From Gammaproteobacteria bacterium (GTDB lineage Bacteria > Pseudomonadota > Gammaproteobacteria > Pseudomonadales > Azotimanducaceae): 60,774 bases of DNA. How positions within the stretch are numbered: position 1 is the first letter of the stretch; every line of letters starts with the position of its first letter. Location: NCBI GenBank assembly GCA_009845835.1, contig VXYV01000036.1:1-60774 (forward strand), given 5' to 3'. A program made the position numbers and the translations under genes. This document shows positions 17,845-26,108 of the stretch, one piece after another. The notes beneath the pieces were generated by a model. It was not told where the DNA came from. It was given only the letters and a program-made list of their open reading frames with translations, and searched no databases.

Positions 17845-18417
17845 TTGACCGAACTTAATCTTATCAATCAGTTTCTAGTAGCTTTACCCGTGCAAGTCAA
17901 TACTTATTTCGAAGATACAGTGACTTTTTTGGTTCATCACGGCGACGAAGGTTCGATGGGTTTCGTCATCAATCGACCTACACCAGTGCGAATCGATGAT
18001 GTTTTGATTCAAGCGGAACTGACACCAAATACTGAATCAGATGCGGTAATTTTAGAAGGTGGGCCAGTGAGCCGAACCTCACCGACGATTATTCATACCG
18101 ATGACTTTAATACAGAAGGTACCTTTGAAATTGCCAATGACCTTTCTTGTACCTCGGAACTGCGAGACGGTGATATCATGCATTTTCTCCGGGCTTTAGC
18201 TGAAGGCAAGGGGCCAACTCATTATTTGTTTTTCTTGGGCTATGCTGGATGGGCACCCCAACAACTCGAAGATGAACTCGAAACCAATTCTTGGATCACC
18301 TGTCCTGCCGATCTACAAATTCTGTTTAACGAACCATACGAATCAAGGTTTCAACAGATTGTGTCCGATATTGGAATTGACTTCGACCGAATGGGACCTA
18401 CTAGTGGCTCAGCTTGA
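17845..18417 (+). CDS. yqgE: YqgE/AlgH family protein (UPF0301, DUF179)
   Basis: Conserved protein of ~190 aa with the family's start (INQFLVALP), FLVHHGDEGSMGFVINRP, VILEGGPVSRTSPTIIHT, and the FLGYAGWAPQQLEDELETNSWI block. Function is not settled; the family is sometimes named AlgH for an alginate-related regulator. Its location between gshB and ruvX is the classic gammaproteobacterial order. The start is the TTG at 17845: an ATG at 17838 is out of frame and no other suitable start exists. Confidence 0.92.
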   Translation: MTELNLINQFLVALPVQVNTYFEDTVTFLVHHGDEGSMGFVINRPTPVRIDDVLIQAELTPNTESDAVILEGGPVSRTSPTIIHTDDFNTEGTFEIANDLSCTSELRDGDIMHFLRALAEGKGPTHYLFFLGYAGWAPQQLEDELETNSWITCPADLQILFNEPYESRFQQIVSDIGIDFDRMGPTSGSA

Positions 18418-18424
18418 TCTTACG

Positions 18425-18835
18425 ATGTCTGTTCGTCGCTTAGCACTCTCCTTTGATTTTGGGAAAAAGCATATTGGTGTAGCCAGTATCGAGGTTTCTT
18501 CACGCACGATCAATCCGAAAGGGATTGTGAAAGCTAATAATGGTCGTCCGAATCTACCACAATTGGATTTCATCGTCCAAACGTGGAAGCCGACCGATTT
18601 AGTGGTGGGATTACCACTCCACATGGATGCGCGACCATCGACGATGTCAAGAGCAGCGCAAAAGTTCGGTACATTTCTGGAGAAACGGTTTGATCTACCG
18701 GTACACTATGTAGATGAACGGTTAAGTTCGGACGAAGCTGCTCGACGTTCCGAGGAAGACGAACCTGACCATGCTTTAGCTGCTGTCGTGATCGGTGAAT
18801 CGTGGTTACACGAAATCGTGAGAGTACGACGATAA
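18425..18835 (+). CDS. ruvX: Putative pre-16S rRNA nuclease / Holliday junction resolvase-like protein
   Basis: YqgF/RuvX, an RNase H-fold protein (136 aa here, usual ~138) that matures the 5' end of 16S rRNA. Family blocks: LALSFDFGKKHIGVA (first Asp), LVVGLPLHMDARPSTMSRAAQKFG, VHYVDERLSS (DER) and DHALAAVVIGESWL. The ATG at 18425, 7 bases after the yqgE stop, is chosen because it is followed at once by the conserved first strand; the longer upstream frame is only the shadow of yqgE. The first catalytic motif reads DFGKKHIG, as expected. Confidence 0.94.
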   Translation: MSVRRLALSFDFGKKHIGVASIEVSSRTINPKGIVKANNGRPNLPQLDFIVQTWKPTDLVVGLPLHMDARPSTMSRAAQKFGTFLEKRFDLPVHYVDERLSSDEAARRSEEDEPDHALAAVVIGESWLHEIVRVRR

Positions 18836-18880
18836 CTTATTCGGTTTCAACGATCTAATCCTGCCATTCAAGGAATTCGA

Positions 18881-19576
18881 TTGGATCAGTCCCTTCAACA
18901 ACGATACCACTTAATCCAAAAATGTATCGAAAGTTGTTCTACGAAACATCTTTCTACGATGAAAAAAGTTGTGATCTTAGGGGCGAGTAAACAACAAAGC
19001 GTCGACGCGATCAGGCAACTCTACGAGTTAGGAATCACCCATTTTGGAGAAAACTACGTGCAAGATGCACTACCTAAAATTTCCAGTACGGCAGACACTA
19101 AAATTAAGTGGCACTACATTGGTAAAGTTCAGTCGAACAAAACTCAATTGATCGCAACACATTTTGATTGGGTTCAATCGGTCGATCGATTGCGTATAGC
19201 CGAACGCTTAAACCAAACTCGATCACTACTACAAGACAAAGAGCCGCTAAACGTATGTATCGAAGTGAATGTGGACAATGAACCATCAAAATCGGGAATA
19301 CAAACAACAGAAGTGCATAACTTTGTGAAATCACTGAAACAGTTCAAATCGTTACAACTACGTGGTCTGATGGCAATACCCAACGCTTCGAGCGATGTAA
19401 AAGAGACACGACAGGCGTTCCGGCGCTTGTATGAACTTTTTGTAACTTGTGGAACTCTGGATAGTCCTCGATGGGACACCTTATCGATGGGTATGTCTGC
19501 AGATTATCACATCGCGATTACTGAAGGTGCGACCATGATTCGACTTGGCACTGCTTTATTTGGACCACGAAAATGA
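18881..19576 (+). CDS. yggS: PLP homeostasis protein YggS
   Basis: PLP-binding, alanine racemase-like single-domain protein (PLPBP/COG0325) that buffers pyridoxal phosphate. The expected blocks are present: VILGASKQQ with the PLP lysine (K37), THFGENYVQDALPKI, WHYIGKVQSNKT, LRGLMAIPN and TLSMGMSADYHIAITEGATMIRLGTALFG. Length 231 aa is normal. It starts with TTG (18881), supported by AAGGA (18870-18874) 6 bases before. Its stop overlaps the proC start (ATGA). Confidence 0.96.
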   Translation: MDQSLQQRYHLIQKCIESCSTKHLSTMKKVVILGASKQQSVDAIRQLYELGITHFGENYVQDALPKISSTADTKIKWHYIGKVQSNKTQLIATHFDWVQSVDRLRIAERLNQTRSLLQDKEPLNVCIEVNVDNEPSKSGIQTTEVHNFVKSLKQFKSLQLRGLMAIPNASSDVKETRQAFRRLYELFVTCGTLDSPRWDTLSMGMSADYHIAITEGATMIRLGTALFGPRK

Positions 19577-20379
19577 CTTTACAAGTCGCTATTATTGGTG
19601 GTGGAAATATGGGTCAAGCATTGTCACGCGGGATCTTACGCGACCCTAGTCTTGATGCGAATGTTACGGTTGCAGATCCAAGAGCTGAGGTTCTTCTCAA
19701 CGAATTTCCTATTGACGTTCGAGTCTTAACCGACAATCGTAAAGCAATTGAACCTTCAGAGGTTGTGATTCTTGCTTTAAAACCACAAGTTATGGAATCA
19801 GTCGTCAAACCGTTGCGCCCCTATATCGGCGAAAAGATTGTAGTAACGGTTGCGGCTGGAATTCCTATCGCAAAATATCAAGAGTGGCTTGGTTCACATA
19901 TTGCATTGATTCGTTGTATGCCGAATACTCCCACGCTAGTCGGAATGGGTGTAACCGGGCTATTTACCAACGCAAATGCGACTGCAGTCGATCGCGAAAT
20001 CGTAGCCCGGTTGCTACAGTCCACTGGCGACCTTTTGTGGGTTAAAAATGAAAATGAACTTCATACAATCACTGCGTTATCGGGTAGTGGTCCTGCTTAC
20101 TTCATCTATATGATGGAGGCAATGATAAAACAAGGCATCGAACTGGGGTTTACACCCAGCACGAGTCGCGCAATTGTGGTTCAAACTGCATTGGGGACCG
20201 CGACGCTAGCAGCCCAATCTGACGAGGACTTACAACAATTACGGCATAGAATTACATCGCCACGTGGTACGACCGAACGGGCAATTCAAGTATTCGATGA
20301 GTTAGCAGTCGACCGTGGTATTCAAGAAGGAACAAAAAGTGCCCACCAACGATCAATCGAATTGGCAGAGAGTTTTTAA
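19573..20379 (+). CDS. proC: Pyrroline-5-carboxylate reductase
   Basis: Last step of proline biosynthesis: NAD(P)H-dependent reduction of pyrroline-5-carboxylate. Rossmann motif IGGGNMGQAL at the start; ALKPQVME; RCMPNTPTLVGMGVTGLF; the C-terminal P5CR block (TALSGSGPAYFIYMMEAM, ITSPRGTTERAI). Length 268 aa is typical. Translationally coupled to yggS by a 4-base ATGA overlap. Confidence 0.97.
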   Translation: MTLQVAIIGGGNMGQALSRGILRDPSLDANVTVADPRAEVLLNEFPIDVRVLTDNRKAIEPSEVVILALKPQVMESVVKPLRPYIGEKIVVTVAAGIPIAKYQEWLGSHIALIRCMPNTPTLVGMGVTGLFTNANATAVDREIVARLLQSTGDLLWVKNENELHTITALSGSGPAYFIYMMEAMIKQGIELGFTPSTSRAIVVQTALGTATLAAQSDEDLQQLRHRITSPRGTTERAIQVFDELAVDRGIQEGTKSAHQRSIELAESF

Positions 20380-20384
20380 CTAGT

Positions 20385-20915
20385 ATGACAGAAATTTTGA
20401 GTTTCTTATTTGGATGCGTTATGTTGGTCGTGTTGTTGCGCTTTCTGGTGCAACTAACAGGCGTGAATTTTTATAACCCGATCGCTAACGCGATTGTGAA
20501 GTTAACAAATCCAATACTCCGACCGGTCCGGAAGCTACTTCCATCGTACGAACGGTGGGATTTTGCCTCACTCGCGACGGTCTTTGTGATCAGTATCGCG
20601 ATTAAACTCATTCCACAGTTATTTACCGAAGTGGCGATTGGTGCTACCCTTTTGAATGGTGTCTTAGAAGCCTTCAAAGTCGCAATCTGGGTGTTCATCA
20701 TAACTTTAGCTTGTTCCGTAATTATGAGTTGGATTGCTCCGAGCACTTACTCACCTATCAACGAATTTACACGCCAGATTAGTGATTTTTTCCTTAGACC
20801 TTTACGGCGATTTCTGCCGACGATCGAAGGTTTTGATTTTTCGCCTATGCTTGCAATGTTCATCTGTATCTTTTTATTACGATTTGTGATTCCGAACCTG
20901 ATGCAATCAGTGTGA
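20385..20915 (+). CDS. yggT: YggT family membrane protein
   Basis: Small inner-membrane protein with two YGGT repeats: each has a hydrophobic helix followed by NPI(A)N / SPINEF and a P(I)LRPVRKLLPS or LRPLRRFLPT block, at about residues 20-60 and 100-145. Length 176 aa matches the gammaproteobacterial form. Its function is not firmly known; relatives affect osmotic tolerance, division or envelope organisation. It sits 5 bases after proC. Confidence 0.93.
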   Translation: MTEILSFLFGCVMLVVLLRFLVQLTGVNFYNPIANAIVKLTNPILRPVRKLLPSYERWDFASLATVFVISIAIKLIPQLFTEVAIGATLLNGVLEAFKVAIWVFIITLACSVIMSWIAPSTYSPINEFTRQISDFFLRPLRRFLPTIEGFDFSPMLAMFICIFLLRFVIPNLMQSV

Positions 20916-20918
20916 AAC

Positions 20919-21524
20919 ATGCAGACCGTAGTGGTAGCAACCCACAATGACAACAAAGTACGCGAACTCACGACTTTACTGCGAACGAATTCGTTTCAGC
21001 TAGTTTCACTTAAAGAGTTTTCCATTCCGTCGGTTGAGGAAACCGGTAGCACGTTTCGCGAAAATGCACTGTTGAAAGCCGAGTACGCAACAAAACACAC
21101 AAACCTTCCAGCAATTGCCGATGATTCTGGGCTCGCTGTAGACATACTGGAAGGTGAACCGGGTGTTCGTTCAGCGCGATATGCTGGCGAGTCTGCAACT
21201 GATACTGAAAATGTTCAGCTCTTACTCAAACGATTAAAAGACAATCGAGTCAATAACTCGCCTATCTCGGCAAGTTTTCACTGTGTCCTAGTGTTTATGC
21301 AATCATCAAGTGATCTTAATCCAATTGTTGCGTCAGGAACATGGTTTGGACATATCGTCGATGCCCCACGAGGGAACGGTGGGTTTGGTTACGATCCGAT
21401 CTTCCAACCACTTGGATCGAGTAAGACAGCAGCCGAACTTGCTCCTGAACTAAAAAGTCAAATTAGCCACCGAGGTCGAGCTGTAGCAGATCTCAATCAA
21501 CAACTACTATCTCGATTCGGATAA
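20919..21524 (+). CDS. rdgB: dITP/XTP pyrophosphatase
   Basis: RdgB/HAM1 hydrolyses non-canonical purine nucleoside triphosphates (dITP, XTP) to monophosphates, keeping inosine and xanthosine out of DNA. Motifs: VVATHNDNKVREL (start), FRENALLKAEYA, AIADDSGLAVDILEGEPGVRSARYAG, GFGYDPIFQP and SHRGRAV. The 201-aa length is usual. Begins 3 bases after yggT and ends 2 bases before hemW. Confidence 0.97.
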   Translation: MQTVVVATHNDNKVRELTTLLRTNSFQLVSLKEFSIPSVEETGSTFRENALLKAEYATKHTNLPAIADDSGLAVDILEGEPGVRSARYAGESATDTENVQLLLKRLKDNRVNNSPISASFHCVLVFMQSSSDLNPIVASGTWFGHIVDAPRGNGGFGYDPIFQPLGSSKTAAELAPELKSQISHRGRAVADLNQQLLSRFG

Positions 21525-21526
21525 AA

Positions 21527-22666
21527 ATGAGCGGATTGTACATTCACATTCCATGGTGCGTTCGAAAATGTCCGTACTGCGATTTCAATTCACATGAAAT
21601 CTCTCAGGGGTTTGACGAACCCGCCTATGTCAATCGACTACTACAGGAACTTGAACAAAAACTTGCCACGTGGATGTCTCCGATCGAAACTGTCTATTTT
21701 GGCGGTGGGACGCCGAGTCTGTTCCAACCAAAATCATTTCAGCGTATCTTGGAACACCTTGATCTCTCCGTTGTCTCTGAAATTACCATGGAAGTGAACC
21801 CCGGTACGACTGAACACACTAACTTGAAGGAGTATCGGGACATTGGTATCACACGGATATCGCTAGGGATTCAATCCTTCAATGAAAAACACTTACAAAG
21901 GCTAGGTCGGATACACGATTCGGCTGAAGCTAGGGAGGCGTTAACCAACGCTTTAACGTCCGATTTCGATGTGGTCAACGTCGATCTGATGTACGGCTTG
22001 CCCCATCAAAACATCAATGAGGCACTTGCCGACTTGCAAGTTCTGGAACAGTTTCAACCAGCTCACGTTTCCTGGTACGAGCTCACAATCGAACCCAATA
22101 CGAGATTTGCGAAATATCCGCCGGTTTTACCCTCACCCAATCAGCAAGCACAAATGAGTGAACTGGGCTGTTCATATCTTGCTGATTTAGATTACAAACG
22201 CTACGAGGTTTCGGCGTTTGCTAAATCACGTAAAACTTGCAATCACAATAAAAATTATTGGACTTTCGGCGATTACCTCGGAGTAGGTGCCGGAGCACAC
22301 GGAAAGAAAACAACTCCCGCCGGAGTCTTCCGTACATCGAACGTTCGCACGCCAAAGAGTTACTTGGCTGGTAAACTAGGGAACGAATTCAAGGTTCTAT
22401 CAGAAGATCTCCCGGTCGAATTCATGATGAACGCGCTGCGATTAACGGATGGCGTTGACGAGGAGCTGTTCGTAGAACGAACCGGTCTACCTATCGAAAC
22501 AATTCAAGAAACCGTAGCGCGTCTCCGATCGTGGGGCCTCTTACAAACGAACAAACTACAACTTACGAACAGAGGATTTTCGCAACTTAACGGTGTAGTT
22601 GCAGAGTTTTTGAACGGCTCGCGTTCGGTTAAGAACGAAACTGCTTTGGCGGTTGGGGATTACTAG
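21527..22666 (+). CDS. hemW: Heme chaperone HemW (radical SAM)
   Basis: Radical SAM protein of the HemN/HemW family. The cluster motif is CVRKCPYCDFN (C11, C15, C18). Other blocks: ETVYFGGGTPSLF, EVNPGT, RISLGIQSFNEKHLQRLGRIH, VNVDLMYGLPHQ and the HemW-type C-terminal region. At 379 aa it is HemW-sized rather than HemN-sized (~450), so it is a heme chaperone and not the coproporphyrinogen dehydrogenase; this follows from the family. Its last ~38 bases overlap the convergent next gene. Confidence 0.94.
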   Translation: MSGLYIHIPWCVRKCPYCDFNSHEISQGFDEPAYVNRLLQELEQKLATWMSPIETVYFGGGTPSLFQPKSFQRILEHLDLSVVSEITMEVNPGTTEHTNLKEYRDIGITRISLGIQSFNEKHLQRLGRIHDSAEAREALTNALTSDFDVVNVDLMYGLPHQNINEALADLQVLEQFQPAHVSWYELTIEPNTRFAKYPPVLPSPNQQAQMSELGCSYLADLDYKRYEVSAFAKSRKTCNHNKNYWTFGDYLGVGAGAHGKKTTPAGVFRTSNVRTPKSYLAGKLGNEFKVLSEDLPVEFMMNALRLTDGVDEELFVERTGLPIETIQETVARLRSWGLLQTNKLQLTNRGFSQLNGVVAEFLNGSRSVKNETALAVGDY

Positions 22667-23111
22667 CCGGATTGGTGTCGTATTTCGATACCTTTTCCAC
22701 CAATTCATCGCCGACGAGAGTTTGTAGTTTGGCTTCTAGTTCGTCGGCTATACTTTTATCGTAAACTTCTTGTCCGTCGACGTATATCGTAAAAATCTTG
22801 ATGTACTTCGCTTGTTTTTCAGGTAAAGAGACTGTTGCTTTAGTCCATTTATAAAGTGCACTATCGGTTAATCCCTTAGCTTCGCAATCGTCACAATAAT
22901 TTTCAAACGCAGTTAACTGGCATATAGCAGTGGCGTTGTGATCATCCAATATGTCAAAAAGGGGGTGTGTGGCAAGGATGAGAACTTTGTTTGCCACTAT
23001 CCTAGCAAAATTTGTGTTTGTGACTTGAATACGAATCTGGTATTGCCAATCATCCGAATCAGCAGAATCCTTTTTCAGCGTGTGATCGAAGTTCGTTGGA
23101 GATGATTCCAA
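22629..23111 (-). CDS. Hypothetical protein, 160 aa
   Basis: Unrecognised soluble protein, converging on hemW with a 38-base overlap of the 3' ends. No signal peptide or membrane helix. It contains VANKVLILATHPLFDIL, a cysteine pair (CDDC), IKIFTIYVDGQEV and an acidic helix (SIADELEAKLQTLVGDELVEKV), ending in a proline-rich basic tail. The residue mix looks like a real protein. It shares its strand with the next gene but with a 158-base gap. Confidence 0.5.
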   Translation of the reverse strand: MESSPTNFDHTLKKDSADSDDWQYQIRIQVTNTNFARIVANKVLILATHPLFDILDDHNATAICQLTAFENYCDDCEAKGLTDSALYKWTKATVSLPEKQAKYIKIFTIYVDGQEVYDKSIADELEAKLQTLVGDELVEKVSKYDTNPASNPQPPKQFRS

Positions 23112-23206
23112 CTTCAGCTACCCGTCAATAACCATGTCGTATACCTCGACTTCAGGGCGAGGTCTGTCCCCGTTTCAATCAGTACGGTTGAAGCGCGAGC
23201 ATCCTG

Positions 23207-23235
23207 AAGTAACGTTCTCACGCGAAACGTTACTT
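23207..23235. repeat. Perfect 10-bp inverted repeat
   Basis: AAGTAACGTT (23207-23216) and AACGTTACTT (23226-23235) with a 9-base spacer. There is no T-tract on either side, so it is not a standard terminator. It lies 35 bases beyond the stop of the outer-membrane protein gene. Confidence 0.5.
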
Positions 23236-23269
23236 ATTCTTAAGTGAGGGGAGAAAAATTATCTAGTCG

Positions 23270-23941
23270 TTAAAAGGACATGCCAAATGAAAATGCCAAA
23301 CGGACCGATTCCTCTCCAGATTCAGTACTGATTGGATACGAAAATTCAATGCCACCTACGTACTCATTCATAACTGAGAAGAATGTTCCTAAACTGACGG
23401 TCCGATGAACATCGTTATCACTCAACAGTCGATCTAAGGTAATTCTGAACTTCCTATCTGGCGACCCCATCCACATACCTAAATCCACATCCCATTCAAC
23501 ATTACCACGATCAGCGATAGTGTTTAAATCCAAGATTTCGGCAGCAGCTTCGTCTTGATCTATTTCAATGGTGCTGGCGCTAATGCTGATGAACGGTAAT
23601 ACGGAACCAGCATAACGACCAATTGAACCAGTCACAGTCCAGGTGTTCAGATCTTCTTCAACACACCCAGCTTCTACACAAAACTCCGCGGTACCTTCTC
23701 CTATTTCAAAGGAAGCGCCTAAATACATTTTTTCACGAACCTGAAAATTATGGTACTCTCCTCCATATAAAGGCCACTCCTCCGTAACACGGATACCGTC
23801 AAATGTTCCATCTTGCTGTTCGAAATATTCGGTGAAATCGAGTGTTTGGGTACCCAACGTCCCAACAACCATCTGTCCTTGCGCGAGCACGGTACCAGAG
23901 ACCAAGATTAACGCCAACATTACACAAAATTTGCGAATCAT
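23270..23941 (-). CDS. Putative outer-membrane beta-barrel protein
   Basis: Begins with a clean Sec signal peptide (residues 1-20, ending TVLA). The rest alternates hydrophobic and polar residues as in barrel strands (HNFQVREKMYLGASFEI, TWTVTGSIGRYAG, RKFRITLDRLL, HRTVSLGTFFSV, EESVRLAFSFGMSF). It ends in phenylalanine, as needed for BAM-dependent insertion. Size (~200 aa mature) fits an 8-10 strand barrel. One Cys pair (EFCVEAGCVEE) is present. No specific family was identified, so the role is unknown. Confidence 0.65.
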   Translation of the reverse strand: MIRKFCVMLALILVSGTVLAQGQMVVGTLGTQTLDFTEYFEQQDGTFDGIRVTEEWPLYGGEYHNFQVREKMYLGASFEIGEGTAEFCVEAGCVEEDLNTWTVTGSIGRYAGSVLPFISISASTIEIDQDEAAAEILDLNTIADRGNVEWDVDLGMWMGSPDRKFRITLDRLLSDNDVHRTVSLGTFFSVMNEYVGGIEFSYPISTESGEESVRLAFSFGMSF

Positions 23942-24138
23942 TACTTTGTTCCTAACTAGTTTGTAACAAGTGTTTGATAGGGTGTGAACGGGTCACACCA
24001 ACGATTATTTTATTGTAAACTTAAGAGATTGAGTGTTCCGACGAATTTTTATGTTTCTGAGTGTTGTTAATGTTCGACTAAAAAACACTTACTCGGACAG
24101 TGATAGCATAAAGGTTCATGCAATGGTTTTGTTAAGAA

Positions 24139-25113
24139 TCAGGTGGCATTTATCAAAATTTTTGCGTCTGCAAAACTCATGCGTCTCCGATATCTGCCAT
24201 CTTTTCTAAGCCCCTTGAATGGTGTTAAGAACAGATCTCTAGTACTCTCGCGAACCTCCCCGACAGCCGAATTTAGACTCTCAATGGAATAGTCATTATT
24301 CGCAACGTATATACGGGTGAAAAAACGCGACGATACTTTGACGGGGTACTGAGCAATGTCTGCGGCTTGACAAAATCGTATAGTCGGTTCTAGCGTGTTG
24401 TCAAAGGCAATAAATCCTAGTTCCCCGCGGACGTCGTTAAATCTTATAAGCTTCTGAGATTTTGGAACGGGAATCATGCGTTCTAACGCAGTTAACTCAC
24501 CGACGTATTCGTTATCGTAATAAATGTTGACTTCGTCTGTGGACTCGGAGTTGAATAACGCAAGACACACCGGATTATCGGTATCGTTGAACAAACTTCT
24601 ATCGTGCAGCAATACGTACGTTTCTAGACGGTCGAGAAAGAGTTTTGAGTGAAGAAAACTTGCAGGTATTAGTGCTGCGACGGCAGGACAGTGTTGTAAG
24701 CATAGGTCCAAGCATTGTTTGTATAGATCATCGTATGTAGTTGTTGGAAACTGTAGACCCCGGCGAGTGGCTGAGTTGCGAGCCAACCACGGTGGATTAG
24801 TTACACAAACGTTATATCCTTGTGGAAAGTCTTCGAGCGTGTCTCGATACAGAACAGAGTTGTTTGTTGGACAGACATCGAAGGCTGCAAACTCGTTGCA
24901 TAAATTAATCGCGCTTAGAGACTTAATGATGTTGTTTGCTCCGGCAAATGGTTCTAGGACGATTTGATTGGTTAAGTCAACTCGCTTACTCCAATCTAAA
25001 AAAGGTTTTAAAGTGAACGGATTACCTTCAGTGTAGTACTCACCTCGCGAACGTTTACTTTGATTTTGTAGATTTCCGCGCTTTGTGGCCGTTAAAGAGT
25101 CTTTCAAATACAC
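24139..25113 (-). CDS. N6-adenine DNA methyltransferase-like protein
   Basis: Shows SAM motif I (VLEPFAGANN, residues 52-61), an AFDVCP segment (motif II area), and catalytic motif IV TNPPWLA (105-111), the order of N6-adenine methylases. Early EYYTEGNPF is like the start of type II enzymes. Later blocks (VAALIPASFLHSKLF, FIAFDNTLEPTIRF) match the C-terminal half of such enzymes, though with no long target-recognition region. Length is 324 aa. No restriction endonuclease was recognised nearby; the divergent HEPN gene starts 215 bases away. It could be an orphan methylase or half of a restriction/defence unit. Confidence 0.8.
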   Translation of the reverse strand: MYLKDSLTATKRGNLQNQSKRSRGEYYTEGNPFTLKPFLDWSKRVDLTNQIVLEPFAGANNIIKSLSAINLCNEFAAFDVCPTNNSVLYRDTLEDFPQGYNVCVTNPPWLARNSATRRGLQFPTTTYDDLYKQCLDLCLQHCPAVAALIPASFLHSKLFLDRLETYVLLHDRSLFNDTDNPVCLALFNSESTDEVNIYYDNEYVGELTALERMIPVPKSQKLIRFNDVRGELGFIAFDNTLEPTIRFCQAADIAQYPVKVSSRFFTRIYVANNDYSIESLNSAVGEVRESTRDLFLTPFKGLRKDGRYRRRMSFADAKILINAT

Positions 25114-25328
25114 TTTATTTACGTCGTACCTTGAGTTATTTGATTCACAAAAGATTGAATTGGGTGGTTATGAATTTGTGAAGATTTCATTCTATACTAG
25201 AAATTTTTTTGAACTTTACCGGAGTTTCTCTTTAATGCTATACGAGTCTAGAATATCCAAATGGTTTCAACCAGTCATTTTTCTCAAGTATCGACTCGAC
25301 AAGACTCTTCTAAGGCTCAAACTCAGTG

Positions 25329-26036
25329 ATGGAACTCGACGAATCTGTTCAACCAATTCCAGTCAGTGATCTTCGTGCTCTCATTGATGAATGGCAATCT
25401 GAGCATAGCGCCGACAATCAACTTCGTCTCCGCCGCTGTGTTAGTTGGCTAGAAAATGCGCATCGCCATTCCCAGTCATTCGACTTCGATTCTTCGTTTG
25501 TATTTCACTGGATTTCGTTTAACTCGATGTACGCATTGCCGAATTTCGAAGAGGAAGAGTCTAGCGATGTTACTCAATACAAAACCTTCTTAACCAATAT
25601 CGCTAAACTTGACACTCAAGATACGATAAATTCGATCCTTCGCCCAATGTACGGCGGGACTGTGAATCCACTGTTAGGAAATAAATTTGTCTACTCGACT
25701 TACTGGAAAAATGATTTCGACGACACTGAACGGAAACAGGTGAACCATACGTGGGAAGAGTTTCGAAACAGGAATGTTCAACAGATAACTCGAGCAATTT
25801 CTCAAGGAAGACAAAGTAATCCGACGGTGGTGTTGCACCGTATCTTTGACCTGCTATACTCTCTGCGTAACCAACTGTTCCACGGTTCCTCGACTTACTT
25901 TGGTTCTTTGAATCGAGAACAAGTACAAACCGGGGCTGTGATTTTGAGCAAGTTGATTCCGTGTTTTATCGAAATCATATTAACGCACCCAGAAATCGAA
26001 TGGGGAACACCTCCATTTCCACCACACAATCAATAA
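25329..26036 (+). CDS. HEPN-like (Apea-type) protein
   Basis: A 235-aa soluble, helix-rich protein. The late motif RNQLFHG (R180-H185) fits the Rx4-6H catalytic signature of HEPN ribonucleases, preceded by the helix VVLHRIFDLLYSLRNQLFHG. An FHWISFNSMYAL segment (~59-70) is also typical of the RiboL-PSP/Apea-like HEPN group. Many HEPN proteins are RNases in toxin or abortive-infection systems; this is family knowledge. Start: ATG 25329 (GTG 25326 overlaps). It is divergent from the methyltransferase and precedes the cus operon by 72 bases. Confidence 0.65.
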   Translation: MELDESVQPIPVSDLRALIDEWQSEHSADNQLRLRRCVSWLENAHRHSQSFDFDSSFVFHWISFNSMYALPNFEEEESSDVTQYKTFLTNIAKLDTQDTINSILRPMYGGTVNPLLGNKFVYSTYWKNDFDDTERKQVNHTWEEFRNRNVQQITRAISQGRQSNPTVVLHRIFDLLYSLRNQLFHGSSTYFGSLNREQVQTGAVILSKLIPCFIEIILTHPEIEWGTPPFPPHNQ

Positions 26037-26108
26037 CACCTTCAGTCGAGTTCGTTTTATTCGTAGAATTTGATTTATTCTTGACCGAAGAGCAACTCGG
26101 AGGCTTGA

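Noticed and set aside
21527-22666. HemN coproporphyrinogen III dehydrogenase
   Set aside because: Length and neighbourhood (rdgB-hemW) fit the heme chaperone HemW, not the longer HemN.
25085-25369. 94-codon plus-strand gene
   Set aside because: Overlaps the starts of both the methyltransferase and HEPN genes and has no recognisable features.
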